DNA from: Thelonectria olida
Lineage: Eukaryota > Ascomycota > Sordariomycetes > Hypocreales > Nectriaceae
Assembly (NCBI GenBank): GCA_020736575.1
Contig: JAGPYM010000116.1
Location: 1 to 33,267 of the forward strand
Length of the DNA stretch: 33,267 nucleotides
Direction of reading: 5' to 3'
The translations under genes and the position numbers were made by a program. Positions 19,084 to 31,337 of this stretch are shown here, piece by piece (within the stretch, counting starts at the first letter, position 1; each line of letters starts with the position of its first letter). The notes beneath the pieces are model-generated. The model worked only from the letters and a program-made list of their open reading frames with translations, had not been told where the DNA came from and did no database searches.

Positions 19084-20075
19084 ATGAAGTACGCTCTCGT
19101 TGTCATGACCCTCGCTACCGCTGTGCACGCTCAGACCCACGACGACATCCCCTCGTGCGCTCTCCCCTGCCTCGATGGCGCCATCGAGGAGAACACCAGC
19201 TGCTCCACTACCGACTACGCCTGCGTCTGCGAGAACTTTGCTTCCCTTTTCGGTGCTGTTGCCAAGTGTCTCATTCACGCTTGCGACTCCAAGACCATAA
19301 GTATGTCTTAGCCACATCCGGCCTTGGACTTACACAAACTCTCATCTATTGGCTTCCAATACTAGCATCTGACGTATCATCTTACTAACGCATCGTCACA
19401 GACGAGTTCTTCATCGCCGTTAATGCTCTCTGCGACGCCGCAACTGCCTCTGCCTCAACTGCCTCTGCCACTGATTCCGATACACAGGTCGGTGGTGGCC
19501 GCTCTGCTGTCACCATGGAAGCTGAGGCATCCGCAGAGTCCTCTTCGCCTATTGCCACTGAAGACAGCTCTAGTAAGCCTTGGTTTGAGCACTGGCCGTT
19601 ATCTGAATCGCTAACTTTTGCTTTATAATTGTTATCATCCACCTACTCGGAGACACTCCGAACTTCATCCATAACGGCGACGACTTCAAGCTCATCCGAT
19701 GGAACAACGCATGGACCAAGCGCAGGGGCCCTAGCCGGTATTATAGTGGGGGCTGTAGCTGCTGTCTTGTTCGTTCTGGCTGTGATGTTCTTCTGGTGGC
19801 GGAAGAGAAAGGCAAGGACCGCGAGCCAAGATCTGACTTCGAGACACGAGGGGAATGCCTCTTATCCACAAATAACGCAATTAGAGCAACCCGGTAAGGT
19901 TAAAATGTCGGTCAGTAGCCCTACATCACCAATCGAAATGGGGGGTTCAACACCGCCGCCGCCAGCCGTAGAGCTGCCAGCGGGCCCTGTCCAGCAGCAG
20001 TCCCAGAACTGGGCCGCCCTGGCTTCTCTATCAAACTCCGCCCCTGATGCAAGAGTGTCTGTTATGCCGGATTGA
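19084..20075 (+). CDS. CFEM-domain single-pass membrane protein
   Basis: Residues 1-16 are a signal peptide (cleavage after AVHA). A CFEM domain follows with eight cysteines at C25, C29, C40, C47, C49, C62, C67 and C83 and the typical TDYACVC motif. D44 occupies the place of the aspartate that binds haem iron in Candida CFEM proteins. Exon 1 is 19084-19300. Intron 1 (19301-19401) has GTATGT, a perfect TACTAAC and CACAG. Exon 2 (19402-19572) ends at a GTAAGC donor. The next exon encodes a Ser/Thr-rich stalk, a transmembrane helix (ALAGIIVGAVAAVLFVLAVM), the stop-transfer WWRKRK and a proline-rich cytoplasmic tail ending at TGA 20073-20075. The acceptor of intron 2 is uncertain: no AG follows the CTAAC at the usual distance, and the in-frame CAG at 19725 would delete the stalk. 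The protein probably sits in the plasma membrane or wall and acts in haem/iron uptake, adhesion or sensing. A further 3' exon at 20130-20225 is possible. Confidence 0.8.
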
Positions 20076-20225
20076 CTCTGCCAGCCTGCGTCACGGTCCT
20101 TTGCCTAACTCACATCCTTTGTCTCGCAGTCAGCTTGGCGTTGCTGTCAGTACGCCCAACTCGAGGCCCACAGACAGCGAATTTTGGTGCTGGAGAGGAT
20201 TGAAAAGGAGCAGGCAGAATTGTAG

Positions 20226-20535
20226 CAGCGTCTCAGTAAGCTGCCAGGCAACAGTGGGGAGTGACTGGTTGTACGAGCAGGGTTGCAAACCACTCCACTA
20301 AATCCACGAGCGGAGGCAGTGGCGTGGATGGACCTTAATCCACGGAGCCCATCAGTGTAACTAGTGGATCCATTTGAAGCTATCGTGGACGTGGAATGGA
20401 TGTAGTGGATTAGTGGATGAGTCCATTACGTCGGCAGTTACCAGTTGTTACAGTCCCGTGTGTGGGAAAGGGAGTGTGAGACGCGGATGCGGCAGGAAAT
20501 CTAGGACACAATGTCTGAAATTGCTCGAGAGAACC
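20226..20535. other. Spacer with GTGGAT-rich cluster
   Basis: No gene recognised between the CFEM gene and the copia relic. A frame from 20374 is open into the relic but has no motif before about 20566. The notable content is the repeated GTGGAT/ATCCAC hexamer described separately. Confidence 0.45.
20302..20418. repeat. Cluster of GTGGAT/ATCCAC hexamers
   Basis: Six exact copies in 117 bp: ATCCAC at 20302 and 20338, and GTGGAT at 20324, 20364, 20405 and 20413, with near copies GTGGAC (20385) and GTGGAA (20391) between. Dense short motifs in both orientations are typical of subterminal transposase-binding regions of hAT-type transposons. No transposase is visible here, so this remains a suggestion. 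Confidence 0.5.
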
Positions 20536-20565
20536 CGCACCGAAGGCCGGGTATGTGTATCTCTT

Positions 20566-20785
20566 ATCGAACTACCACCAGGACGAAAGGCTCTTCGAGG
20601 AAGATAGGTCTTCAAACTCAAAACGAGGCGAGAGTGGAGAAGTCCTACAATACAAGGCCAGATTTGTCATAAGAGGATTCGAACAAAAAGAATAGATCGA
20701 CTTTAACGAGACCTTTGCCTCGGTTGTCAAACCAATGAGCTACAAGATGATCTTCGCTATAGCGGCCGCACTTAATCTAGCTTGA
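20566..20785 (+). pseudogene. Ty1/copia reverse-transcriptase relic
   Basis: The translation reads ELPPGRKALRGR, stop, VFKLK, then in the next frame GESGEVLQYKARFVIRGFEQ, stop, IDFNETFASVVKP and YKMIFAIAAALNLA. This is the start of the copia-type reverse transcriptase domain (family pattern WVFK-K...KARLV-KGF-Q-GIDY-ETFAPVV). The stop at 20605-20607 (TAG) takes the place of the conserved tryptophan TGG, a G-to-A change compatible with RIP. One extra A near 20620 shifts the frame, a second TAG lies at 20693-20695 and a TGA at 20783-20785. Catalytic YVDD, RNase H, integrase and LTRs are absent. The relic ends where the AT-rich block begins. Confidence 0.85.
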
Positions 20786-20798
20786 CTATCGCGATGTG

Positions 20799-21110
20799 TC
20801 CACTTAGTAATGCCTAATGCAATAGCATCCACCCCTCCTTATTTATAGCTATAATACTAGCACTCTCCTTAAGGAGCAGCTTAGCTACCCTAATATATAC
20901 ATCCATTTAGCAATGCTAAATATAATAGTATTAACCTATCCTTAGTTGTAATTATAGTATTAGCACCCTTTTTAATAAGTAACTTGGCTATTTTAATATA
21001 TTTACTTTATAATACTAAATATAATAGTATTTACCCATTTTTACTAGTAGTTAGAATATTAGTATTTATATTAGAAAGTATACTTATAATCTCTTAGCTT
21101 TCTTTTATAC
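20799..21110 (-). pseudogene. RIP-decayed ankyrin-repeat gene fragment
   Basis: Read on the minus strand, three ankyrin-like units remain legible at spacings of about 99 and 103 bp. One gives VAKLLLKESASI with EGWMLLH and ALLSG, the next IAKLLIKKGANTI with LILLYLALLNG, and the third NTNILTTSKNG. They match the ankyrin consensus, in which VxLLLxxGADxNx and GxTPLHxAxxxGH alternate every 33 residues. Differences such as stop for tryptophan and loss of TPLH fit C-to-T or G-to-A change. Small frameshifts and stops interrupt the units, and further units may be erased in the AT-rich DNA to the right. Ankyrin arrays occur in many fungal effector-like and NLR-type genes, so the parent gene cannot be named. 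Confidence 0.75.
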
Positions 21111-21581
21111 TTGCAGTTTTAAATGCTAATCTTTTAATATTAATTCCTTAATTTATATTATAATTTTATTCTTTTATTAAAATACTTACTATATTTATAA
21201 ATTTAGGTTCTATTATATAATAAAGTAAGCTAGTTAAAATAGATTTAATTATAAATTTCTAAAGCTTAGTATTTTATTTATTAAATTATACCTTTTAAAT
21301 ATTTTAAATATAATTACTTTTATTAAAAAATTAAATAGTAAATATTAGTATTTTCCTATTAGTATATAAGCTAGTTTTAATATACTAATATGAAAATACT
21401 ATTATATAAATGCAAAATACTATATTAAAATAAAAGGGGTATATTAAAACGTTTTATTAAACTTACTAGAAATTAATATAATTAAAATAGGCTTTAATAA
21501 ATAAAGTATTTTTATAATTATTTTATAAGCGCTTATTTCTTTAAATTTAACTAAATATATAAAAATTATATAATAAGTACT

Positions 21582-22480
21582 TTTTATAATTAGTAATTTT
21601 TATTATTATATAAACTTTATAACATATTTTACTATCTAATTACTTTATTCTATTTCTATTAGTTTAAATACTTTTAAACCTACTTTAACCTTTTTTAAAC
21701 TTTTCTTTGTTATTTAACCTTTTTAGCCCCCTCCTTTTTTAACTCTTATATCCACTTAACCTACTTTTTATTTTTAAATTTTCCTTTATAGCCTTTTAAA
21801 TTAATATTTAAATTATTACTATGATATATAATAGCTCCTAAAGCTATAGCTTATAAATATTTAATTAGATTATTTTAATAAGTTACTTATTATTATTATT
21901 AAAATAGTGTTTTTTTTCCTTTTTAAAAAGTTATATAAGGTTTTTAACTTTCTATTTAAAGAAGTTATAATAGTATTAATATATATTAAGTCTTTTAATT
22001 TAAATCTTATAATTTAAAGTAATTAAGTTAATCTTTTAATTAATATTTAATAGTATATTTATATTAAATAATATAGGGATATTTAAGAGTTATAACTCTT
22101 TTAAGTGCCTATTAAAATCTTTTATTAATTTATTATATATAAGGAAATATATATATTTTAATATATAATAAGTAGTTATATAGTTTTTATTATTTAGTTA
22201 AATTATATTATATTTAATTAATAAGAAGTTAGGTATTTTAGCTATTATATATTATATTATTAGTTAAGTTATATAAACTAGAGTTAAATAGAGAGGTATA
22301 TTTATATTAAAAGCTTAAAATATGGTTTTTTAAGTAAGGTTTATTTAATAGGGACTTTTACTTTAAAACTAATTATAAGCCCTATTAAAAAGCTTATTAT
22401 AAGAAATATAAAGCTAGAATTTAGTTTATATTAACTTTTATTATATGTTTAAATTATTAGCCTTTTTAATAATAATAATA
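21582..22480 (+). repeat. Repeat R1, copy B
   Basis: Full-length copy of R1 (about 899 bp) in the same orientation as copy A, sharing both ends and the internal landmarks GAGTTATAACTCTTTTAAG and AAGCTTATTATAA. It carries more C-to-T and G-to-A differences than copy A. Confidence 0.8.
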
Positions 22481-24710
22481 TAATAGATTTTATATAATAG
22501 TAAAATATATTAAGTATATTATTTTTAAGCTAGTAAAAGTATTTAAGTGCTAGCTTTTAACTTTTAAAAAAGGCTTATAAAAGCTAACTATTTTACTATT
22601 AATATAGTTATTATTTATAATATTAAGGAGACTTTTAATTAGTAAGTTTTTAAATGTATTTATAAAAATAGTTTTAATAATTTTATAAACTATTAGAAGC
22701 TATAATATAAATATTACTTAATATAATAATATATAAATATATTATCTTTTTTACTTTTTAAACTAGATAATTTTCTACTAGTTTTAATTATATAATTAGT
22801 TTAATTTAATTAAAGTTTTTTTAATAATATATTAAAGCTATCTTTTATTTATAGCTCTTTTTAAAGATTTCTCTTATATTTTTAACTAAACGAACTAGAT
22901 TTTATATTAATTAGTTATTATTTTAAAAAGTATTAATAGCAAATTATTACCTTTATTATATAGCTTTCTATTAATAATATTTTTAAAATAGATAGCTATA
23001 TTAAATTATATATTATTTAATAAAATCTTATATTTAATAAAGCTTAAAAGTATATTATTTATAATAGTATATTAAATTCTTAGCTTAATATAACTAATTA
23101 TAAAAATATAAGCATTTATATTAATAAGTATATTTATAATAATAAAAGAAATGTAATAACTATTATATAACTATTATTTAAATAGATATATTCTATTAAA
23201 CTATTAATAATAAATATATAACTAGAAATAATATAAAAAAGCTATATAAAAAGTATACTAGTATTTATATAAGTTATTATAAACTTTAAATTAGCTTTTT
23301 ACTTTTAATAAATATATTTAAAGGCGCCCTTATATTATAATACAACTTAGGAAATTTATAATTATATAATTATAAAGGGTTTTTATAACTCTTAAAATTA
23401 AATAAAAAAAAGAAATAAATAATAAGTATTTTAAAAGTAAATAAAAGGTGTTTAATAATATATATATAAAAAATTATCTTATTTAATTTTATAAAATTAC
23501 TAATTTAAAATAGTTTTATATTTATAAGAAATTTTTAATTAAGTTAGTTTTAAAATATAATTTAATAAAAGATTTAATTATAAGTATTAATAAGCCTCTT
23601 TTAAATAGAATTAAAATAGTATTTATTTAAGGATTAAAAGCTAAGCTAAAAGTAAAGTTTTTATTATATTTTAATTTTACTCTATTAGCTTAATATTAAA
23701 AGCTTAAAAATAATATTTTACTTTTATTTACTTTTTTAATTTAAATAAGAATCTATTTTAACTTAATAGGCTAAATATAATTTAAGGAAGTTTTTAATTA
23801 TAATTAAATAATAAGTAATAAAATAGTATTTAAATATATATTTAGTTTAAATATAAGCTTATTACTATACTTAGTATTTAGGTTATATACTAGTTATATA
23901 TTTTATTTTATATTAAAAAGTATTAAGTTATATGATTATTATACTAGCTTTTTAAATAGCTTAACTTAATTTATATATTTTATTTTACCCTAATATACTT
24001 AAGTTAGCTTTTATTACTTTATATTATATAACTAAAGCTAAAATAAGCTTAATAAAATATTAGTACTTAATATTATAGCCTAATTAAAATAATATATAAA
24101 TATATTACTAGTATTATAAAAAGTATTAAAAACTTAAAAAAATATTTAATATTAAAATAAATATATTATAATTATTAAAAGTATGTTAATAGATATTTAA
24201 TAATACTTTTTTATTAAATTTTATATATTAACTCTATTTTTTAAAATAGATTTTAATAGTTTTAAATTTTATATTTAATATTATAGCGTATATTTATTAA
24301 TAGTTATATATTAAACTGCTCTTATAAATCTTTACCCAATTATATACTAATTGCTTACATTTACTTTAAATTATTTTATAAATTAAAATAACTTATAAAT
24401 AAATATATTTTAAACTATTTAATAAACTCTTATAAATTCCCTAAAAATACTTAATATATAAGTATATTTATTTAATATTTTAAATAAATTATAGCTTTTT
24501 AGCTTTTAATATAATTTAGTAACACTTATATATTTTAAATATATTATTAATTATAATATTATACTTTTTACTATTTAAACTTTAATATTTTAATCTTTTT
24601 ACTAATATAAATTAAAACTCTTTAATTTTATTTATTAAAAATTAACTAAACTATTATAATTAATACTTATAAGTTAAACTTAAATAATTAATAACTTTAT
24701 ATTTTATTTA

Positions 24711-24812
24711 TTTTTATAATTAATAATTTTTATTATTATATTAACTCTTTTATATATTTCTTTATTTAATTACTTTATTTATTTCCATTAGTTTAATTAC
24801 TTTTAAATTATA
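24711..24812 (+). repeat. Repeat R1, left-end fragment C
   Basis: About 100 bp matching the left end of R1, from TTTTTATAATTAATAATTTTTATT through ATTTCCATTAGTTTAATTAC. The sequence then departs from the element, so this is a truncated copy. Confidence 0.6.
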
Positions 24813-27717
24813 AGGGGCTAGACTTAAGTTTTATATAACTAAGAATAGCCTTAATATTAAATATCTAATATTAAAAAAAAGAAAAGAAAAAGCATTCTAG
24901 CTAGGTTTTAATAAAGGCTTAAATACTTAATAGCTACTTTCCTTTTAAAATAGTAGCCCCTTAAAGTTATAATTCCTTAAGGTTAGTTAGAATAGCCTAG
25001 TAAAGTTATAACTGCCTTATAGCTATTTAAATAGCCTATGCTTTTAGTAATAGCTATAGCTTTTTAAATTATAATATTTATAATAGTAGCTTAAAATAAC
25101 TATTAGGCTATTCTTATAATATTATTTCCCCCTTTTCTAGCTGCCTTATAATTAAATTTTTATAATATTACTATTTTATTTTAATATATATAATAAATAC
25201 CCCTTTTATTATTTCCTAGCTTATATTTTATATTAGTAGTTTTATTATATAGTAGGAGGTAATACATTTAACTACCCTTTCCTATACTAACCCATATACT
25301 AGCCCAATTAGGCTAACCTTCTAATAGTACTTTTATATTCTAACTTTTAAGCTTTGTATAATAGATCTAGTATTTTATACACTAGTCTTATATAGTAATA
25401 CAGGGGCCCTATTTAGTATTATTTACATATATAAGATTGTTATAATAGTAACAGCTCCTTATTTTAAGGTATATTAAGGAGTGTATTAAAGGGAGGAAGT
25501 TAATTATAAAAGTAGTATTAAAAACGCTAGCCTAATTAGGCTAGTTAAAGGGGGTTAGTATAATAAAAGTATTTAAACTTATTACTTCCTACTATATATT
25601 ACTTTATATTTAAATAGAAAGTTTTATTATTTTTTATAATATTACTTCTAATAGGCTTTAAATAATTTCCGTTAAGTTATTATAATAAATACTATTTACT
25701 TATAATGTAAATATTACCTATTATATACTTATTTTATTCTATTATTTATTTAAACTAATAAAAATTATTATTTATTTTATTTAACTATTTTATTAAAATA
25801 TATATTATAAATAGCCTTTTTAAATAATAGCTATTTATAAATTAATTATTATTACTTATTTATAAATAGTTTTATAGCTTATAAATAGCCCTTTTACTAG
25901 CTTTTTTAAGATTTATTTTTCCTTTTTTTAATAATTTTATTTTTACTTATAAGTCTAATACTATTTAATTAGCTTTTAAATATTATTATATTTAATTTTT
26001 AATAACTTATAGCTAACTTATAAATAGTTTTAATTTACTTTTTATTTATTTCTAGCTTTTTTTGTTTTTAACTATTATTATAATATATATTTCCTATTTT
26101 TATTTAAAATTACTATTAACTTATTTAAATTTAATTATATTTTCTATTTTAAATATACTATTAATTAAAAGCTTAATTAAACTATTACTAATTATAATAT
26201 TTATACCTTTTATAAGTTTAATTATTAGTTACTATTAAATTTTAACTAACTTATTAATAGCTATTTTAAATAAGTGCTAATATTATAAAAAGAATAGTAA
26301 ACCTTATAATTAGATTTATTTTATAATACTTTTATTATAGCTTTACTAACTCCCTTATAGCTTTCTTATAAATATACTTTTATATTTTAAACCCTTCTTA
26401 TTTTTTAATATAATTTTATATATAAATTTACTAATAATTATAAGAAAAATAAAGTAAATAGCTTTTATTTTACTATTTATTTATTACTAACTTATTAAAA
26501 GAATATTAAAACTACTATTACTATAAGCTATTATACCTTTTAAAAGCTTAAATATAATAATAAATTTAAATATATATATATTACTACTTATATCCATACT
26601 ATTATTAAATAATATAAAACTTATAATATTACCAAAGCCTAATAGCTTATTACTATTAATACTTTTTATATTTTAATTAATATTAGTAACCTTTTTACTA
26701 CCTTATTATAAAAATGCTTTTAAATATTATATATACTACTAGATTAATTACTAGATTATTACCTCTTGCGTTTTATATTTATATTAGACCTATTAAGTTA
26801 AATATATATTTATAAAAACTTAAAAAGAATATATTTAAGGATAAATTAGAAGTTAAATAATAGCTTAACTACTTTATTATAATATTTTTATTAATTTATT
26901 ATATAATATAATTAAATAGTACTAGCTTTTAAGCTAAAAATAAATTATACCTTTTAAAATTAAAAAATAATACTTTTAACTATTAGTTATACTTTTTTAA
27001 CTTATTTTTTTATTATAACCTTATTAGCATTTTTTTTAAATATTTATTAAAAGATTTATTATTTATATTAGTTTTATTATAATACTATTTAAACTAATTT
27101 AATATAATAGTTTATAAGACTAATTTTAATAACTTTTATATAAGAATTATATACTTAATTTATTAAATTAATATTTAATAATAATACTTATAACCTTACT
27201 TTTACTATTTTATATATAAGATTTTTTTTACTTTTTACTTATTTTTCTATTAACTTATATTAATAAAAGTTAAAAGTTAATATTAAATTGCTTTAATAAA
27301 AAGTCTTATAGCGCCCTTTTTAAAAAGTTAATATAAAAATATAAAAATATTATTTCTAGTATATTTAATTAAATTATATATTTGCTAATAAGTTATATAA
27401 TTATATATATATAATATAGCTAGTTTAGCTCTTTTAAGGGCCTTATAAAATAAATATTTATAAGGTTAAATTATATTTTATTTTCTTTTTTAAACCTTTT
27501 TATAAGTAGTTACTATTTGTTTATTATATCTTTTTAATATTACTAGGCTATTATAATATTTATTTAAATAAACTTTATAATTTTATTAAGCTATTTAACT
27601 AGCTTTTTTACTACTATTTTATTACTATTATTTAAAATAAATACTATAATTTTACTTATTAAAAATAAATATATATAATAATTATATAATATATAAAATA
27701 GGCTTATATTTATTATT

Positions 27718-27796
27718 AAAATTATAAACCCTATAAAAAAGCTTATTATAATAAATATAAGGCTGGGTTTTACTTATATTAACTTTTATTATATAC
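27718..27796 (+). repeat. Repeat R1, right-end fragment
   Basis: About 80 bp matching the right part of R1 (AAACCCTATAAAAAAGCTTA through AAGGCTGGGTTTTACTTATA and the following TATATTA stretch). The final AATTATTAGCTTTTT end is missing. Confidence 0.55.
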
Positions 27797-29509
27797 TAGT
27801 ACTAGGCTTGTTTTAATAAATAATACTTATTATTAAATAGTTATAATTATTTAATAAAACCTATATTATAAGTAATAACCTTTTTTAATTTAATTATATA
27901 AAATATATTTATATATAAGCTTAAACTTTCTAGTTAATATATTTTAGCCCTCTATATATTTAAATATACTAAGCTATATTTAACTATTATATAATTTTTA
28001 TAAAATAATAAAAAGCCCGCTAAAACTTACTAGTTTAATGAGACCCTTTATTACTAATAATAAATTTAAACATTTTATAAAACTTATAATAATAGTTAAG
28101 AAATCGCTATATATATACTTTAGCTTCTATTAAATTTATAACTTTAAGGGTAATTATATATATTAGATAGTTTTTAATAATTTAAAAGTATTAAATATTA
28201 CTTTCTCCTATTAGTAATAAGTTTATTATAAAGTTTATAGCTAAATTAGAATAAGCTTATTAAAATATAAAAAGTAGCTTAAAAAGGCCTTATTTTATTT
28301 ACTTTTAAACTATATATTAATTATAACTATAATAGTTTTATATAAAGTAGCAAACTAGTTCTAAAATCCCTAGCTAAAAGAACTATTATTAAATTATAAT
28401 TAGAGTTTTATTTCTTTTTATATATTTGCTAATTATTAAATTATATTTAATTTAAATAATATAAGTTTATAATAAGTTTTTTACTTTCTTTTTATAAGTT
28501 TTTAAGCTATTTCTTTTAAGACTTATAATTACTTTTAATATACTAGCTAACTTTTTATATTTAAACTGTATTTTACTATTTATACTTATAAGTTAAGTTT
28601 AATTAAAAAGTTATAATACTACTATTTTATAATTTTAACTGCTTTTTAATAGATTTTATCCTTTTAAACTATTTTTTCTTATAATTTATTTAAATTTAAG
28701 TTTTTTAAAAATGTTTTTATTACTTACTACTAAATTATAACTAGCATTAAGCTATAAGAGGCTAGTAATAGGGCTATATTAAATATTAATTAAATTTCCC
28801 TACTTTTTTTAATTATTTTCTATTCTTTTTAGCTAATTTTACTTATAATAATTTAATATATTAGGTATTATAGCCTTATAATTAAGTATATATTTTAAAT
28901 AAAAGTTATATTTTATAAGTTCTTTTATTTATTAGGCCTAATATTTTAAAGCTATTATTTTCTTATAAAATATTTAAAGTTTATATAATTTAAAATAATT
29001 ATAAGAAACTTATAGCTAATTAGTATTAGATTTATTTTTTTAAATAGTTAATTACTATTAATAGCTTTTTATTATAAAGAGAGTAGTTATATTTAACTAG
29101 TATTAATAATTATAAGTAAAATATAATTAAATAGTAATATTTTTATAAATCCTTTAAATTAGCACTTTATTTAATATATAATTAAAATAGTTTAATTTAA
29201 TTTAAGTTTTTCTTATTTCTTTTTACTTAATAGAAACTAGTATTTTATAAAAGTAATATTTTAATATTAAGAAAGCTACTTATTTATTAAAACTTAAGTA
29301 AATATTATTTTTTTTTTATAAAATATAATAATAGTATTAAAATATATAAAAGGTTAAATATAAAAATCTATTAATAGTTATTAAATTTAAAAAGCTTATA
29401 AACTTTTTACTATTATAAGTGCTATTTACTTATAAATAGCTTATTATATATTAAATTATAAGCTATTTTAAGGCTATTATTATAATAAATTTAAATATTT
29501 AACTTTTTA

Positions 29510-30390
29510 TATTATTATTATTAAAAAAGCTAATAATTAAATATATAATAAAGGTTAAATAAGTTAAATTCTAGCTTTATATTTATTATAATAAGCTTTT
29601 TAATAGGGCTTATAATTAGTTTTAAATAAAAGTCCCTATTAAATAAACCTTATTTAAAAACCTATTTTAAGCTTTTAATATAAAAGTACCTTTTTATTTA
29701 ACTTTAATTTATATAATTTAACTAATAATATAATATATAATATTAAAATACCTAACTTTTTATTAATTAAATATAATATAATCTAATTAAATAATATAAG
29801 CTATATAACTACTTATTATATATTAAAATATATAAATTTCCTTAAATATATTAAACTAATAAAAACCTTAATAGGTATTAAAAGAGTTATATATTTAAAG
29901 TATTTTTATACTATTTAATATAAATATACTATTAAATATTAATTAAAAATTAATCTAATTATTTTAAATTATAAAGTTTAATTAAAAGATTTAATATATA
30001 TTAATATTATTATAACTTCCTTAAATAAAAGTTAAAAACCTTATATTACTTTTTAAAAAAAAAAAAAAACTATTTAAGTATTAATAATAAGTAATTTATT
30101 AAAATAATCTAATTAGATATTTATAAGCTATAGCTTTAGAGCTGTTATATATAATAGTTATAATTTAAATAGTTATTAAAAGGTTAAAAGAAAATTTAAA
30201 AATAAAAAGTAAGTTAAATAAATAAAAAGTTAAAAAAGTAGGAGGCTAAAAAGGTTAAATAAAAAAGGAAAGTTTAAAAAAGATTAAAATAAGTTTAAAG
30301 TATTTAAACTAATAGAAATAGAGTAAGGTAATTAAATAGTAAAATATATTAAAGGTTTATATAATAATACAAATTACTAATTATAAAAAC
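29510..30390 (-). repeat. Repeat R1, inverted copy E
   Basis: Reverse complement of R1. It begins with TTATTATTATTAAAAAAGCT (the element's right end reversed) and finishes with AAATTACTAATTATAAAAAC (the left end reversed). With copy D it forms a large inverted pair separated by about 950 bp. Confidence 0.8.
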
Positions 30391-31337
30391 TTTTATATTA
30401 TAAATTTATTTTTTTTAAGCTAAATAAGCCTATTATTAATAGGGTACTAAAAACTTATTAAACTTTTATTATATAATTCTTTTTTATTTTAAATAAGTAA
30501 ATAAGTATATTATTTATATATAAATTATAAAATAGTTTAAATACTAATATAAAATACTATTAATATACTTTTAAAATATAATAAGTATACTATTTAATTT
30601 AAAGGAATATATTACTTATATAAAAGATTTAAATTTTATATAAAAAGCTATTTAAACCTTATACCTTTTAGTTATTTAAGTTTTATAAAAAGCTATAATT
30701 ATAATAAATTTATAAACTAATAGGTCCTTATAAAGTTATAAAAAGCTTTAATAATTAATAAAGAAAATAGTAATTTTATTATATAATTATATTTAAAGTG
30801 TAATACTTATAATAAAACTAAAGCTTACCCCTAGCTTTTTTATAAAAAGTACTAAAGTTATAATAAATAAGTAGCTAGCTTATATAAACTTTTAATTTAA
30901 TAATTTATAAAAACTTATTATAAAACTAATAACTCTTTTTAAAATATTAAATAAAAGGGCCTTATAATAAAACTAGCTTATTATTATATTTATTTTTTAT
31001 TAGATTTATTTTATAATTACTATCTAGTTAATATAAAGGTAATTATATTACTTTTATAACTAAAAATAGCTATAAAAAGTCTTATAATATATTTTTTAAA
31101 ATTTAATCTTTTATTTATATTAGTTTGTTTTTTTTAAAAGCCTTTTTAATATTAGTTAAACTAATTAAAAAAACCCTTTACTTTAAGATTCTTTTATAAT
31201 TTTACTTTATTTTAGCTTATTTATATAATTTTATAAATATAAAAGCTAATACTAGCTTTATAGCCCAAATTATATAAATTTAGCTAGGCTTTTTATTTAA
31301 AGTAAGTAGTATTAATATTTTTATAAAGCTATAATAT

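Noticed and set aside
20680..20690. GGATTCGAACAAA resembling a tRNA T-loop
   Set aside because: It is part of the copia reverse-transcriptase RGFEQ motif, and no cloverleaf can be drawn around it.
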